Shown: positions 19,501 to 34,500 of the stretch, in pieces
How the letters are laid out: every line of letters begins with the position of its first letter
Numbering within the stretch: position 1 is the stretch's first letter
Assembly (NCBI GenBank): GCA_029964075.1
Contig: CM057147.1
Span: 28,107,513 to 28,171,512 of the forward strand
Direction: 5' to 3'
DNA: 64,000 nucleotides
Source of the DNA: Patiria pectinifera
Lineage: Eukaryota > Echinodermata > Asteroidea > Valvatida > Asterinidae
The notes under the pieces: generated by a model
Seen by the model: only the letters and a program-made list of their open reading frames with translations
What the model was told of the DNA's origin: nothing
Database searches by the model: none
Position numbers and translations under genes: made by a program

Positions 19501-22500
19501 CAACCAATGGTCTACATAACATTTGCTTAGTAGCCGTGAATGTTTTATGTGACTGGTCTGGGTATTTTACAACATTCAGGCATTCCCGGAATGTTATCGA
19601 CCACACCAGCTAAAAATCCCCCCTGTACTGTTACAATGTGTACATGTACTGGTACGTGTAAATAACAAATATGCATGTCAATAAAATCCTACATTGGCAT
19701 GTGTAAATTATCCCCAGTCAAATCAATCTCTATGCATTGAACGCATTCGGTGCGTTAGTCTGCTGGGGTCAGAATATTATGGGATTCTACATACACTTGC
19801 ATGTTAACGTGCATCAATACAATGTAGGTCACAAGACAAGGGGGCAGCTGTTTTTTCAAGGAATTGTGTTCAGGATTTTGTTTCTCGGGGCGTAGTCAAG
19901 GATTTCTGATAACTTGGATTTTATAAGGGGAAAAAAAAACATTCAGAAGGACCAAATAGTCTTAGACTAGAGTTGGATGATTTATTTGTTCAGCAGTAAC
20001 AACAAAAATACAGGTATGAAATAAATTGAGGATGTATTTTGATTGCACTTGATTGTTGTTCTTGTATTTATGTGCGCATTTCCTTTGATTACATGATGAA
20101 AGTGTATGAAGCAATTGAAAAGAAAGGATTCATGTACATGTACGTACATGTATACTGACAATAGGCCTACCGGTACTTATTCTCAGTTCAACATAACAGG
20201 ATAACGTAACAAAAATAACATGCATCCTGAGTTTAAGACACACCCTCTACAAGGATGCAGTACATATTTTGCTATAAATGAATATACGGCTTTGAAATTT
20301 GGAGCAGTCATTATTTTATTCTTTTCAACTGTGTTCATTGTAGAAGTGATGCATACACTATAAATACATTGTACTGTACACTGCATTGAAGGTTACTTTA
20401 AAGAAAAGATGCGTGTGACCCAGCCCAGAAAGGTCAGCGTCCAGCGGTGCCTGGTGATTCTACAAGCAAGGTCACAAACTGTGCCTGACCCCACATGACA
20501 ATGGTGAAAGGACAGAGCATTCTGAGGCCGAAGGCATTGTGTATGGCCGCACAGCTAGGACTTGGCCAAAATGCATTGATCAGTAAATAAAGAAGAGGTG
20601 GACAATAAGTGCTCGGAATAATGAGCATTTTTGTGTACTTTCTGTGAATGAAAATGTTTTCATATACAGTTTTCTTTGCTGCTTGGGCACATACATGTAC
20701 ATGTACATGTACATGTGCACAGTCTTGAACTTTTAACCTTTCCAGGATGAAGATTTGGACTTGGCTGTATATTTTTACGGACTTGCAATGTGCATTTGCC
20801 TAGTATAAATGCATTCGTATGCTCCCATCTGGTGTTTTATTGCTGTGGTTAATGTGGATTTTGTGTGTGAGTTTTTAAAAAAAACTTACAGAGTTAGTGT
20901 GTTTACATGCAGACTGTAGATTGTAAGTGCTGTCTGTGTAATTAAATTTTAGTCTTTTTTTTTTATTGTTGTGCATGTACTGGTACATGTACGGTACTAC
21001 ATGTACCAACAGTGCATGTACATTGTATACATGTACATTGTACATGTCAGACCACATACTGGTACATGTACCTGTGTACATGTACATGTACGTGTACTAC
21101 AGGTAGTTGCTGTTTTTAATGTGTAACATTTATAAAGTACATGTATACATGATGTATACATGTGTATACATCATGTATACATGTACTTTATAAATGTTAC
21201 ACATTATAAACAGTGCATACAGGCACAGGTACCTGTACACATTCACACTGGGTGTGACCCAATCAAACTGGGTGTGGCAAAGAGCTAAAGGTCATGCCTG
21301 TAAGCAGGCTTTTATGGATACATACACACGTTGTGTACGTATGTAAATATACATGTATACACTTGTACAGTATGAAATGTACTTCAACAAATTTACAACA
21401 ATACAGCTACATAGCGTAGAGGAAGACAAAATTGTTCACATAGTAGTGACCACTTTCTCAACGCGACCACTGCAACAACAAAAATTGTAGGCAGTTGCTG
21501 AGATCAAAACAACCACATCTTTTGAATAGGCCTATAAAGTTTGTGTTCCAAAGTGTTTTTAAAAAAAGTTGAAATAAAATGCCAAAGTGCGTACACGTAC
21601 TATGTACATATATACATGTGTTCTGATTTTTTTGATCATTGTGGAGATTATGTAAAGCTCACACATTAAGAAGTACAGGTACATTGTACATTTACATTGT
21701 ATGTAAATACAATACACAGACTTAGTATTATTTGTATTTAAAGCATTGTGGAGCAGAGAATGAAATGTGGATTTAACTAAAAGTACCTAGAGTAGGGAAT
21801 GCATGCTCAGTTTTGTGCACGTCAATAGTAGGCCCTTGTGGGATTTGTGGTTTTTTTTAGTCCTTTTCAAAGATCTGGGGGGGGGGGAAATTACTATTGT
21901 GTTGTTTGTTTCGGAAGCTTTTCCAGTGGACCGAGAACAAGGTTTTACCTAGAATTAGAAAATTCCCTCTCCAGCCCAGATGACTCTAAAAGAAACTGAA
22001 GGTGAAGGATAATGTATGCACATCGGGGTTTCGTTGAAATTTGAACAGAAAAAAAAAATGGCAAATCATAAATGGGTCATTCTATAAAATTGGGGTCCGC
22101 TTTTTCACATCCCTTTTACAACATCTGACATGTTTCATTTTGTAAATACAGGATGCACTCCTTAACCCTCGGTTTGTTTGATCAGTCACAGACAGTCAAA
22201 AATTGAATCCTGCTCCCTGCCATGCCGTGAGTCACCAACAGTCAGATCATATTTCTTGTAGGCACTGTGGCAGTCAAATTCCATCAATAGACCAAAGCAG
22301 GCCTACCCGGTGTCAATCTCCACACTTAAAACAGCTACCGGTATATCAGGTTTCATACAACAATCACAGCCAGTCAATCGTGCTTTATGAAGGCAGGGAG
22401 CACTCAACTGTTAAAAACAGTCTATTGATTTATTTTGACTGCTTGGCTGGCCTTGTTGAAATTGCCAGCCAGAGCGAGAGGGTTAATAATGCTGCCTTCT

Positions 22501-25500
22501 CCTAAATGTAACGCAAACTACCTACCGGTACCAGTACCTAACAAATGAAAATGGCTTGAACTTGTCTAAATGCAAATTTCAAAGTTCAGAGATGACAGGG
22601 ACAGGAAAAATGTCACACTTTGGATCGTAAGTTTATAGAATGACAGGTTTTACATGTAAGGCTGATAAGTGTGCTGGCTTGTGTAAGGTTTTTCGTCGTT
22701 ATGTTTCGGATAACAGTACTTGTACTTTTGCTGTTCCTTGCCTTTCTTTGTTATGTTGTAAGAATGGCTAAATAAATAATAATAATAATTTAACAAAAGA
22801 AATGAATTACTCGCCAAGTTGTAAACTAGAGTCTGCCTGTTATTTCTGTATTGTCTGCTTTTTAAAATGCCTGTCCAAAATTGCATGTTGTTGTTTAAAG
22901 GGAAAATACAACATTTGCAAACATCAAAAAATAAAACTACCAAATCATTTTGAAATACTTTGCTGGACTGTTAGTGAATGACAGTGTAAAGCATCCTGTA
23001 AAATCATGGCACCTGGTATACTGTCATTTTCAAGAAAAGTGGTATTTTTGTATCAATTTCCAACGCTGATCGGCCGATCAGCGTTGGAAAAAACTGGCTT
23101 TTTTCAAATACTGGCCCCAATTGACCATCGCACTTGTTTGCAATCGATTACACACCTATGAACGGGTACAAGCCAGCTAGACTGGTTCCCTGACCTTACA
23201 ATTCCCCAATATATATGTAAACTGCTCTGTTTCTTCTTAAATGGAGTCAGGGAACCAGACTACAGGAAAATGATTGTTTTTCTTGGTTTTTATAGCATTT
23301 TCGAACCCAAAACCTCAAAAAAGTCAGTGTAACTATATTTGCTATATATTTCCAACCCCCCAATTCCATCCATTTCTGAAAATTACAGCAAAAGCAAATG
23401 ATGTATATTCCCTTTCAAAAAAATGGGATGACGAGGGGGTAGATGATGCAGTCACTGACTGGAATGGACTGGTAGCTACAGGCGTGTCAAAGTGGGGCTT
23501 AAAATCTGTAAGTCACCCGAGGAGAAAGCCAGACAGTGTATAGGGTCAGACTTCAGCAGCGTGTACGTGTATACTGCAGTTTTTACAAGGAAAGATATTG
23601 ATTTGTCAAATTAGCAGCAGGGACGCCAGTGAGACAAATCCATACTGTGGCCTTGGGCTTTCTTTTTTTTTCATTCTTTCTTCAGAAATCAGAGTTTCGG
23701 CGTGGGCCCAATTTCACTGCTCTGCTAACCACGGCGTTCTGTGGTTACAGCATTGCATGGAGCACAGGAATCCTGTAAGCACAGAATCTCTAGTTAGATG
23801 TACATGTACATGTACATACCGTATACATACATGTATGCATCTACACGTAGGTGTGCATAATTTACATGTACCGGTAACTTAAAGGGCTTTTCACACCATC
23901 CAAAATCTCAGTGGTTGGACCAGGAAACAACAAGATTCTGGGATTCCCTTCACACTAGCAAGAATGCAATACGGCCTCTACACGGGTCTGACGCTCTTCA
24001 CATTTGAAATCCAACTCTTATTGGATCAAGGGTTGAGAGATACTACCCGGGTAGAAAATCCCAAATCTATAGGCAACATGTGTGAAACCTGGTGTTATTG
24101 CAAACGGTACGCATGTTTCCACTTTTACACATGTATGTATGTGGTGGACCCATGTTGGGTTCAACATAGGTCTTTTCACACTAGAGCCTCTCAAACCAGG
24201 TTGAATTCAACCCTGGGTGAATCCAGTGCTGCCCCGGGTTGACTTATTGATTTGTCAACCCCGCATCGTTTCACACTTGTTTCTTGCAGACCAAGTTTAA
24301 TTTCACTCAGTTACTACTATTTTAAACCCGGAGCGAGAGATTCAACCCGGGTTGAAAATCTCAACCCTGGTCGAAGTCAATCTCAGGGTTGACGCAGGGA
24401 TGGCGCAGGGTTGAAAATGTTCAAGTGTAAGGGGACACATGTTTTCAACCCCGCGTCAACCCGAGATTTGTCTAGTGTGAAATTGCCTATGGGAACTGGC
24501 AGAATTTTCTGCTGGGCAATTCCGAAAAATTGGATGCATCGGTGCATGTCAGACACTTTAATGAGCTGCTGTTTGAAAAATGAATGTGATATTTTAAATC
24601 TAGTGAGTAGGAAACAATTACAGACCAAGCTAAGGTACCGCCAACATAATGACCTTGCACATATGTACAATGTACATTGTACATCAGTGGTCTGACGTAC
24701 GAATTGCCCATCTGTTAGTGAGCAGAGATTCTTTGCTTCGAAATGGTAAAGCAGAAGCAGAAGCCGTGGTTTCCACTTCCCCTTGTCCTTTCTACCACAT
24801 GGATGGTCTGACCAGGTCTTGTGCCGTCATTCCCTTCCTCAATTCATTCACCATTCATCTTTTTCAGAGAACCTGTTTGGTTTTTAGCAAAGATTCTGGA
24901 AATCCTTGGCATTGGCAAGCAGTTGTGGCGAAGGGGTTGTGATGTATGTATGCATGCATGCTGGAAGTATGGCTAATTTCTGAGATCTGGTCATCAAAAT
25001 AGGGACAATGAGCACATGGCTGAAAAATTTATACATTTCGGTTTGCAAGTATCGTTAAGGCCGGTGCATATTTAATGCGAAGCGAATTCGAGATCATAAA
25101 ACAAAGTTTTTAAAGACATTACATTGACCATTAAGGAAAACGTTCATTTTTTTTTACCACTAAGACAGACGTGGATATTTTATTTTGGAAATTTATTGCT
25201 TACTGACCATGATAAAGTAACACTGTTGTGAGCTGTCACTTGTACATGTGCATGTTGGTTTACAAATTACATACATGTACATTTGTATCATCTGATCATT
25301 CTTATTTTTAGCTTAGCAAAGAAAAACCTAGAAGAGACACTGTTTTCTTGCTAACAGTTTTGTTGATTCATTTCGATCACTCAGCGATCTCTATTTTCGC
25401 ACGGTGGCGTGAATATGTATCTCATGACTCCCAGGGCCCAGTTCACAATAATTCAGTTCATACCGGTACAGTTGCGAAACTCGCCCACAGTAGTAGCTGG

Positions 25501-28500
25501 GATTCACCCAACTAAACCTGAGTCACCGGGGCCGTAAATAGAACGGTGACACAAACAACAACACCAACAACAAAAGAGCAACTTCATGTTGGTTCCGGAC
25601 TCCGGTGGTACTTAATGCCTGGTTCCCAGGGGAGTTGAAAACCTGGTGTTTGCACCCATTGACTCATTGCCGGTCGATACTGGGGCAAAAGCTTTCATTT
25701 TAATGTTTTTTTAGTTTATTTTACAGGTGTGCTTTTGTATAGGTTTGAGGAAGTGATGCAAGAAAATTGGGGAAATCCCCCAAGTTTGGGGGAAAAAACC
25801 TAGTTAATATTTTACAGCTGTTGATGAAAAAAATCCATACATGCAAATTTTCTATCCGGTAGTTCACCTGTTTACAGATCTTCTTCTTTGTGGAACCATG
25901 TATTTAACAATGCTATTAAAGGAACTTCTGTAATTTTTTTTTTAAGTTGTGATGTCTATGACCATGTACATGTATGTTGCAAAATGTTGTTCAGTGAAGG
26001 TATTCTTTGCGTATACATGTACCACTCAGGATTATTAAAAATCCATGTGATTACCCATGTTAAAATATGTGTGCGTTCACATGTTCATGTACATGTACCT
26101 GTATCTTTTTTGCATACTGTGTGTACATACAATTTAATTGCACATGGCAAAGCAGAATATCTCTTTTGCATTAGACTTCATTTACATTTGCACACGTGCA
26201 CGTAGGTAGATGATGTATACATATGTACGTGTATCTATTATACATATTTTCAGCAGCACGAAGAAAAACATTTGATAAAAATTTCCCCAGATAAATAATA
26301 TTGCAACCCATAAATTAGGCCATGTTAAAAAAAAAAGAATAATGGTCTCTCGTCCGTTTTTTTTTTATGAAGGAGGCGGCGTTTAGGCCAATTATTTGGC
26401 GGATTGATTCTTCCATTTTCTTGACTCTTTTTGCTATAGATACAAAATTGTGTGCAAAGGAACCGTAACCCTTTGTACATGTATACATAGCTAAAATTTT
26501 GTTGGAAACAAAAAGACTATTGACAATATCTGCTCTGTTCACAAGTACCCCCTCAACGGCAAAGAAAGTACAGTTGGGGGTGACCGACCGACGCCATCTT
26601 GCCTGACGCCATCTTGCCGTACCACTGCGTGCACATAGTACAAATCCCCTGGTGTATGTGCGTCACACACTAGGAACGGTGTGCGTCAACCAGCTAAATG
26701 TCCTGCCCATGGGAAGTCATTGCCAGTTAAACAGGCGCCCTCATTCGCTGGCACACGGAGCCTATAGGCGCATTTACTAAATATTGCAAATGTTTGAATT
26801 TTAAATTAACAACAGGTGGGCAGAAAAAAAAGGAAATCAGGTGGGAACAAAAACTGGTTAATTTTTTACTTGGCCCTGTAGATGTAGCGAAGGGCAACGG
26901 AAGTAGACATAAAGAAGTAACTCCACTAATCTGATTGAAGTCTAGGGTCACCAAACTTTCTTCGCTGTTTAGTAATAGAAAAGAAACTACATGTACATGT
27001 ACGTGTGCTTGTACACATGTACAAGTGTATGTATGTTTTAAAAGCTAAAAAGTAAGCCTGCATTGGCTATCAGTACCTGCATATCTTAGACCAGCGATTC
27101 CTATGTCTTTAAAGTTTTTCATGTTCAGGTACCGTTACACTAGTTCGAAATTACCTTGTAATAAGTTGTATAATTAACTGTTCTGAAATCTATCTAGATA
27201 AAAAAAATCTGTTGTATCTCTTTGTGTTGTGGAATTGAAAGTGGCTAAATATATTTATCTGTAAATTGTCCCACAGAAAGTTTCATTTTAAAGTTGGTAC
27301 ATGTACATGTACATTGTATGTATACGTGCTTTTTCAAAATGTTGATTTCCTTTTCGGAACAAAATTTAGAGGAATATCCTGTAACAAATAGGCCTAAAGT
27401 TGCTTGTTTGTTTTTGCAGGCTTTTATACAGTCTTAAAAAGTGGTTTTAAATGGCGCGCTCCAGTTCAGAAATTGCGCGAACTATTCAAAAGGAATTAGG
27501 AGCGTCCCGCTCTTAATTCAGAAGTTGAATTAATTAATTGATTACTTGTCATGGGCCGATTGTTTTCGTGTGTTGTCTCATTGGAAAGCTCATAACTAAT
27601 TTAATGTTAAAAAATTATCAATTCAATTGAAAAATCTATTTTTCAAGGTGCCACACCCACAAAGCATGCATGTATTCACCAACATTATAAGGTACATGTA
27701 AATGTGACAAACTGTGAATAAAAGTGGATGAGAAAAATATTCTGAAAGAATCTTTTCTTCTCTTTTTTTTTTTTTTTTTAATAGTGTAGAAAATTGTATA
27801 CACAGGAGGGTTGCTCTGCAGTTACTGCCTCCAAACTTGATTGCACTTTTAAAGGACCTTAAATATTATAACAATTAAATTGTATTGTTATTTTCTTCAA
27901 TAGAACCTCGTTTGCATTTTGATCTGTTATTTTCTGTGGCACACCTCTGGCATTTGCTGCAACGACATTCATTGGAAATGAGAATTTGAGCAATTCTACA
28001 ATCAAAAATTTGACCTTTATATAAACATGTAATTTACACACTGCTAGCTGCAGGCATTGAGTGTCTATCAACTACATGTATATTTCAAGGGGTGCTGGCA
28101 ACCAGCCAAATTGGTTAACATACCGGTATATACAAAACGTTGAATTGTTGGCTGGTTCCCAGATTGGGGATCCAAACAAAACATTTGGCTCTAGTGATTG
28201 ACTTGCATGTTATTTTTAACTACATGTGGTAAGACAAACATACCATAGATACTATTTCTGTAGTGAACATTTTATATTATATGATTAACTTGTAATAATT
28301 ATTACAAAGTAAATTGATGCTTTTTTATGCAAAGTTTTGAAGTCCGAATATAAATCCAAAGTACAGTTGTACATTACACATGTACCGATGCAATCCACAT
28401 ACGGTACATACACAGTACCTCATTCAAATCAGAAACTGATGTAATAGATTGTAGCTCATCCAGTGAAAACAGTCGTGGACGTACATGTACATGTACATGT

Positions 28501-31500
28501 ACATGTATGTAATTTGTAAGGAGCATTATGTTTTGCAACAAATCTTCGAATTGCATACCGGTATAATAAATCTTGTACTGTAAAACGGTTATGTGAGCAT
28601 TTGACGTACATGTACATGTAAGATGACCTTGTTACAAAACGCTGATCTGAAGCCCAAATACTTTTTTTTCCCCCAGGGCTTTAGGACTGTTTTCATAGAT
28701 TGCACTGTCCTTATTTGTCAGGTAAATACATTTCGCAATTTTGGATTTAGATTTAGATTTCGATTTATTTATTTTCACACCAATCGTGGCCCTGAGGCCA
28801 AATTAAAAGTGTGGTACCTGAGCATGAAATAAACAAATTGTGCAACATACTAAACAACAGAACTGTGTCTATTGAGCTGGGTCACTGGCCATAAACCCTC
28901 ACAATACAGCCTGGTGTGTAACCCAGCCATAAATTATGCAAATCTGTCATCTTGAGCCAGTCTGTCCCTAAACACACTGACAATATTACCTGACTAATTT
29001 GTATACCATTGCCTGTGCCTATCCTCCCCCCCCCCCTTTCAATATCTTGTCCAGCCTGCATACATTATGACAAAATCCTTCATAAATTACCATCCATGCT
29101 CGCCACTGATTGGATACCAGCGCTTTTTCAGGCTGACCTGGGAGGTGTTTTTTTTTTTTATTATGCGGGCCCTGGATACCGGCTAACTCAACTGATCTGC
29201 CTTTTGTCAGATGCACATAAAAAATGTGGCGTTCTATCTTGTATGTTATCATAGTAATGTGCACAGATCTTGTTCGCAATTTTGCTCATGCACGTGTATG
29301 TGTACATGTACACGTAGGTGCTATTTTTAATGTGTACTCTTTTGAAAACAGAAAAATATTTGTGACATCAAAAGCAGTGCGATACATGCACTATTTTTTG
29401 TTATCTAAAATTTCAATTTCATCATTCAAGCAGGTTATGTTTTAGATGTTTCCCAATTTCTAATTTCATCATTCAAACAAGTTTTTTATTTTAGATGTTC
29501 CCAGTTTCTAAATTTATCATACTGAACATAATTTAGGAATTAAAATATTATAAAATGTGCATCGATGTACATGTTGGTGCACTAGTGTCTAATTTTCCTA
29601 GAGTAATTTGTATTTGGCGTGTCAAAAAATAAGGGCGTTACAAGTACATAAGAAGAAGAAGAATTTGTTATTCTGAAGGGAAAAAAAACAACAATCAAAA
29701 CTATGAATTAGCAGGTGAAAGATGCAATCAAAATAAATTGTCTTTGTTGTATAAGCGCTATTAAGAACCCTGATAATGCAGTTTATTATTCCAAGGTAAG
29801 TACACGTGTATAACTCATAAAATCTGTCATAAAATAATATACCACCAGTACAGTTAATATACTGTCCTTGCAGTTTTTAATGACACAAACCTTATGTCAT
29901 TGTTCACAAAATTATACTGAGGCCAATTGTTGTGGACATGTACATTAGTTAGAACATGGCCATTATGAGCGTGAACATGCATGTTGATGTGTACTTGTAT
30001 TTGTTTGATTTGACTTATTTGAAAGTGAAGGCAAATATCTCAGCTTGGGAGGGGCATATATTCTTGCCTCTATTTTTGAGAGACATTTTTGGGGGTCAGA
30101 TTTTGCCAGATTCGGGAAAAAAATGTCAACTACCGTACATGTTGGTGATCATGTAAAACATGAGATAAGGTTATGTTTAAGAAAGGGGGGGGGGCAAAAT
30201 GGTTACTTCTCCAAACTTCTCGGGAATGGGGCAAGTACATACCGGTACATGTAGATACACATTGTAGCAAAGAAGGTTCACTAGTTGCTTACCCTTAATT
30301 AAGGATCCCTCAAAATCCACCAATGAAGTTTTGTAGGATTTGGCAGGATTCTGGAAGGTACATTGTACATTTTATCGTCAGTTGAATCACCAAGTGACAT
30401 TGGCCTATCGTGTGCACAAAGTCCATAGACAATATGTCACTTTGTGGTGTACCCAGCGATATGAAGTTTGCCTCTATATTTTATTTGCTTGCCAATGAAA
30501 ACATGGAAACTATTTCATTGGTTTTCTGCAGAGTAGTGGATTTGTGTAAGACTGAGGAAGGTTCCCAGTTTTATTTCCAAGCAATAGGGCTGGAGTTCAG
30601 GAAATATATTTTTATAAAACCGAAAAAAAAAGAAAAAAAATAACACCTGCACAACTGGTGTTCCAAATGATTTGTACAGGTAAATGATGCACAGTTGGCT
30701 ACTGTACACATGTACTATAACTTGAAAAACCTTTTTACAGACCAAAAGGATAAATTATGTGTCATAATTGTCATTATCCACAGATGACTGAATAACTTTA
30801 GACTTACAAAAGGTCATTGACTATCTTTTCCAAACTGACATCACACAAGCAAACTTTTTTCCCCCACATTGCCAAATTTGGAGATACACGTAAGCAGAGA
30901 CATCGAGTGGCCATGACATGTTCCTCGATTCCGAGGAAATCCGGAACTGGTGCCCTGCAATGTATACTGTAACTTCCTGCATGGTGGCCAGCTGGACCAC
31001 TTTGATAAGGGATGGGCCACTAGACCCGTGGTATCAATCGCCAATTGGTGGCAAGGAACATACCGGTAAATGTGTTAATTGTACACGGCAATGTGAATGT
31101 ACACACATACACGTACAGTGAACATGAACATGCTCATCCTGTTACATTATCCCTCATCTGTTTGCCATTGGTGTCATTCAGCAATGCGTCAGTCATGTCA
31201 TGTGATAATCATGTGACCTGACCTTGAAAACGATACAACTGCACGTATCTTTGAAGTCGAGAAGCAACAGCCTTTCTGATTTGACCTTCCCCTTTAATTG
31301 AGATGTATCTACTCACAAATTGAACAATGATACAATTTACAGTACGAGGCCCCCTCCCCCACCCCCACCCCAACCCCAATTTCTCTACCCCACCCTTTCC
31401 TGGTTTTCAATCTAAATTGTTTGTTTCTGTTCATTAAAGTAAGAAATCATCCTTGAAATAGGTATCCCGCCTTGTGGTTTTTCTATCGATTTGCTTTTTT

Positions 31501-34500
31501 TGATAGATCACTGGTGAAGTGAGATAGTTTCCCCGAGTTGAACAAACACCACCACATTCTGTCCCAGTCCGACTTGATTAGGTTTTCTGGAAAAAGGGTC
31601 TGCTGGTTAATGGATTTCCAGATAAACCATTTTCCTCTGAAACTTGAAGAGGTGAATGATCTGATATATTGAGGAAGAAGAATACTTTTCCTTTCTAATC
31701 TGTACAGCTGTATTTCTTCACTTTTTTTTTTTTAATTTTAGAAATGGATACTTGTATCTCAACTTGACAAACTTTAAAAACCTTCTTCTTTCACTTTTTG
31801 TTTTTGCAGGGCAAACTGGCCCAGCTTTTCGGCCGGCAACTAGCGATCAAGCAGCGAGTCAAAAACAATGGCTACCCTCTGGATAATGAGCTCAACCAGT
31901 TCCCCAACCTTCGCCATCTGCTGCATGTTGTGGACATCCAGGGAAATGCAAGAGAGGTGAATTTAGTTTTTAAAGAAAATGGCTCGGACTTCAGGGGTTT
32001 TCAGAACATCAGCTTTTTTTCACCCCGGCTTCAAATACAGTTTTCAGGCCCCTGACTTGGAAAGACTCGGGCTCATTGTGAGTCAGGTCAGGAATGTCAA
32101 ATCCTGAAAATTGGAGGCCAAAGTTTTTTTTCCATCTGGATTGAACATTAATGACGTCTGAATGATTCTCCGAAGCCAGAGATAAAGGAAGGCTTGTGAA
32201 AAGCCCCTTATTTCTATCCTTCAATTTGTATTCGCCGTGGGTGATGTAGGCTACGTAACCTTTGTGTTTGGGGCGTACACTGACGTAAATGCATCAAGTT
32301 TTTGTGAAGTGAATCTGCCAACAGTTAAAGGGAAAATACAACATTTGCAAGTTACATCAAAAAATAAAACTACCAAATCATTTTGAAATACCTTGCTGGA
32401 CTGTTAGTGAATGACAGTGTAAAGCATCCTGTAAAATCATGGCACCTGGTATACTGTCATTTTCAAGAAAAGTGGTATTTTTGTATCAATTTCCAACGCT
32501 GGTCAGCCGACCAGCGTTGGAAAAAAACTGGTTTTTCTTCTTCAAATACTGGCCCCAATTGAACATCGCACTTATTTGCAATCGATTACACACCTACGAA
32601 CGGGTACAAGCCAGCTAGACTGGTTCCCTGACCTTACAATTCCCCAATGTATGTAAACTGCTCTGTTTTTTCTTATATGGAGTCAGGGAACCAGACTACA
32701 AGGAAATGATTGTTTTTCTTGGTTTTTATAGCATTTTTGAACCCAAAACCTAAAAAAAGTCAGTGTACATGTAACTATATTTGCTATATATTTCCAACCC
32801 CCCAATTCCATCCATTTCTGAAAATTACAGCAAAAGCAAATGATGTATATTCCCTTTAAAAACTATAAACTTATACAAGATTACAAACATGTACTGAGTG
32901 TTCATGAGTATCGCAGAAATATCCATAGTAATTATGCCCTAAGTTGACATCAGCAGACACCATGCCAACGTCATTTTGCCGACACCTATCTATGCCACTG
33001 ACATACATTCCTATTTATGCCCAGTTGTGCCTTCTTGTTTTTTAAGTCACTTGCGCAGTCTTAGATATGTAATCAGACAAAAATTCTGATTTTTTTTTTG
33101 TTCCCCATGGAAACATCACATGAACATGTGCATGCAAATAACACCGCTTACGTACACCTCTGTCAGATAAAAAAAAAAGAGAGAGAGAAGTTAAGGCTGT
33201 CTACGTAAGACAGCATTTTTTCGGTCACAAAACTTGTCCAGTATAGGTCATTCTCGTGAAGAAAATTACTTTGGTTCGACTGCGAAAATGTCAGGGGAGG
33301 AAAATATAATCTGTGTGCGGTGGAGCACCCTTGTGCAAGGGTAGACTTGCAACAGTCTGCTGAAGTCATGAATGGCCGTGACTAGCAGCCAGTGAATACA
33401 GGAATGATATTATCCGGTAACGTCACGGGACGTCCCTCTGAGCTTCAAAACGACAATTTTTTTTTTAACCCACGTGCACAAATTCCCATGGAATACTGTG
33501 GTGTGTAAATGGCAGAATTTGTTCCTTCCCGTTCCCTGACTGTTTATATTTGGTCACAATTCAGTAGGGAGGACTTGAGGCCACTCTAATAAATTCCAGC
33601 TCCCAGTGACGTAGACGCAGACGCACGTTCATGGATTCAGATTTTTTTTTCTATTTTCTGGGCCACAGGAGTTTACTATGCCCGGGTTTCCCTATAAAGT
33701 CATGACCTTTTTGTGTGTGTGTGTGTGAATTCCCCTCTGTCCTTATGAAGCAGCCCGTTATGGGCCGTCCCCAGTTGGTTCAATCTCTCAAGCCACACAC
33801 GCAAGACACGAGACAACCTATATTTAGGGCCTGCTGGCCCAGGTCTGTGGGTGATATACGTAGATAATCTCGTTAGGTGCTGAGCTTGGTCTTGTGCAGC
33901 ACTAGGCCTCCAAGAAGCCTGGAGAAGATTTGGGGGTTTTGTTGGTGGATGCATACGATCCTGTAAACATCTTTTTAATGAGAATCTGAGAGGGTCAATA
34001 ATTTCAGCATTTTTGACATACATGTACCGGTATCTTCCTTTTTTGGGGGGAGGGGGTATTTCTTTTAATAATGTGGTGTTTTTCAATTAGCATTAGTGTT
34101 AGGTGCAGGTACAGTGTATGGCATTAACCTCTTTGTGATATTGCTGTAAGCTGTGAGACATTGCAGACTATACACACACATGTACATGTACATGTAAACA
34201 AAACAAAATATTTTCTTGATAAAATGTATTTTTAGTGTGTAGACTGTACGTGATGTCACACACTGAACCAACGAATAATAGTATATGTGCGCGCATGTGC
34301 GTCGTGTCAACGCTTAAACTAATTCATGGATTTGCCCAATTACAAACCGACGACAAAAGGAAATTTCCAAAAATGTGTCACTTGACACATCTTTGGAAAT
34401 GATCTTCTTTTATTGTTTTCTTCAAAATGACAGCATGCCAGAAGGAGTAATTTCACAGGGAGTTTAGTGCCTTTACTGTCCTTAAACCAAGTACGCTTTT

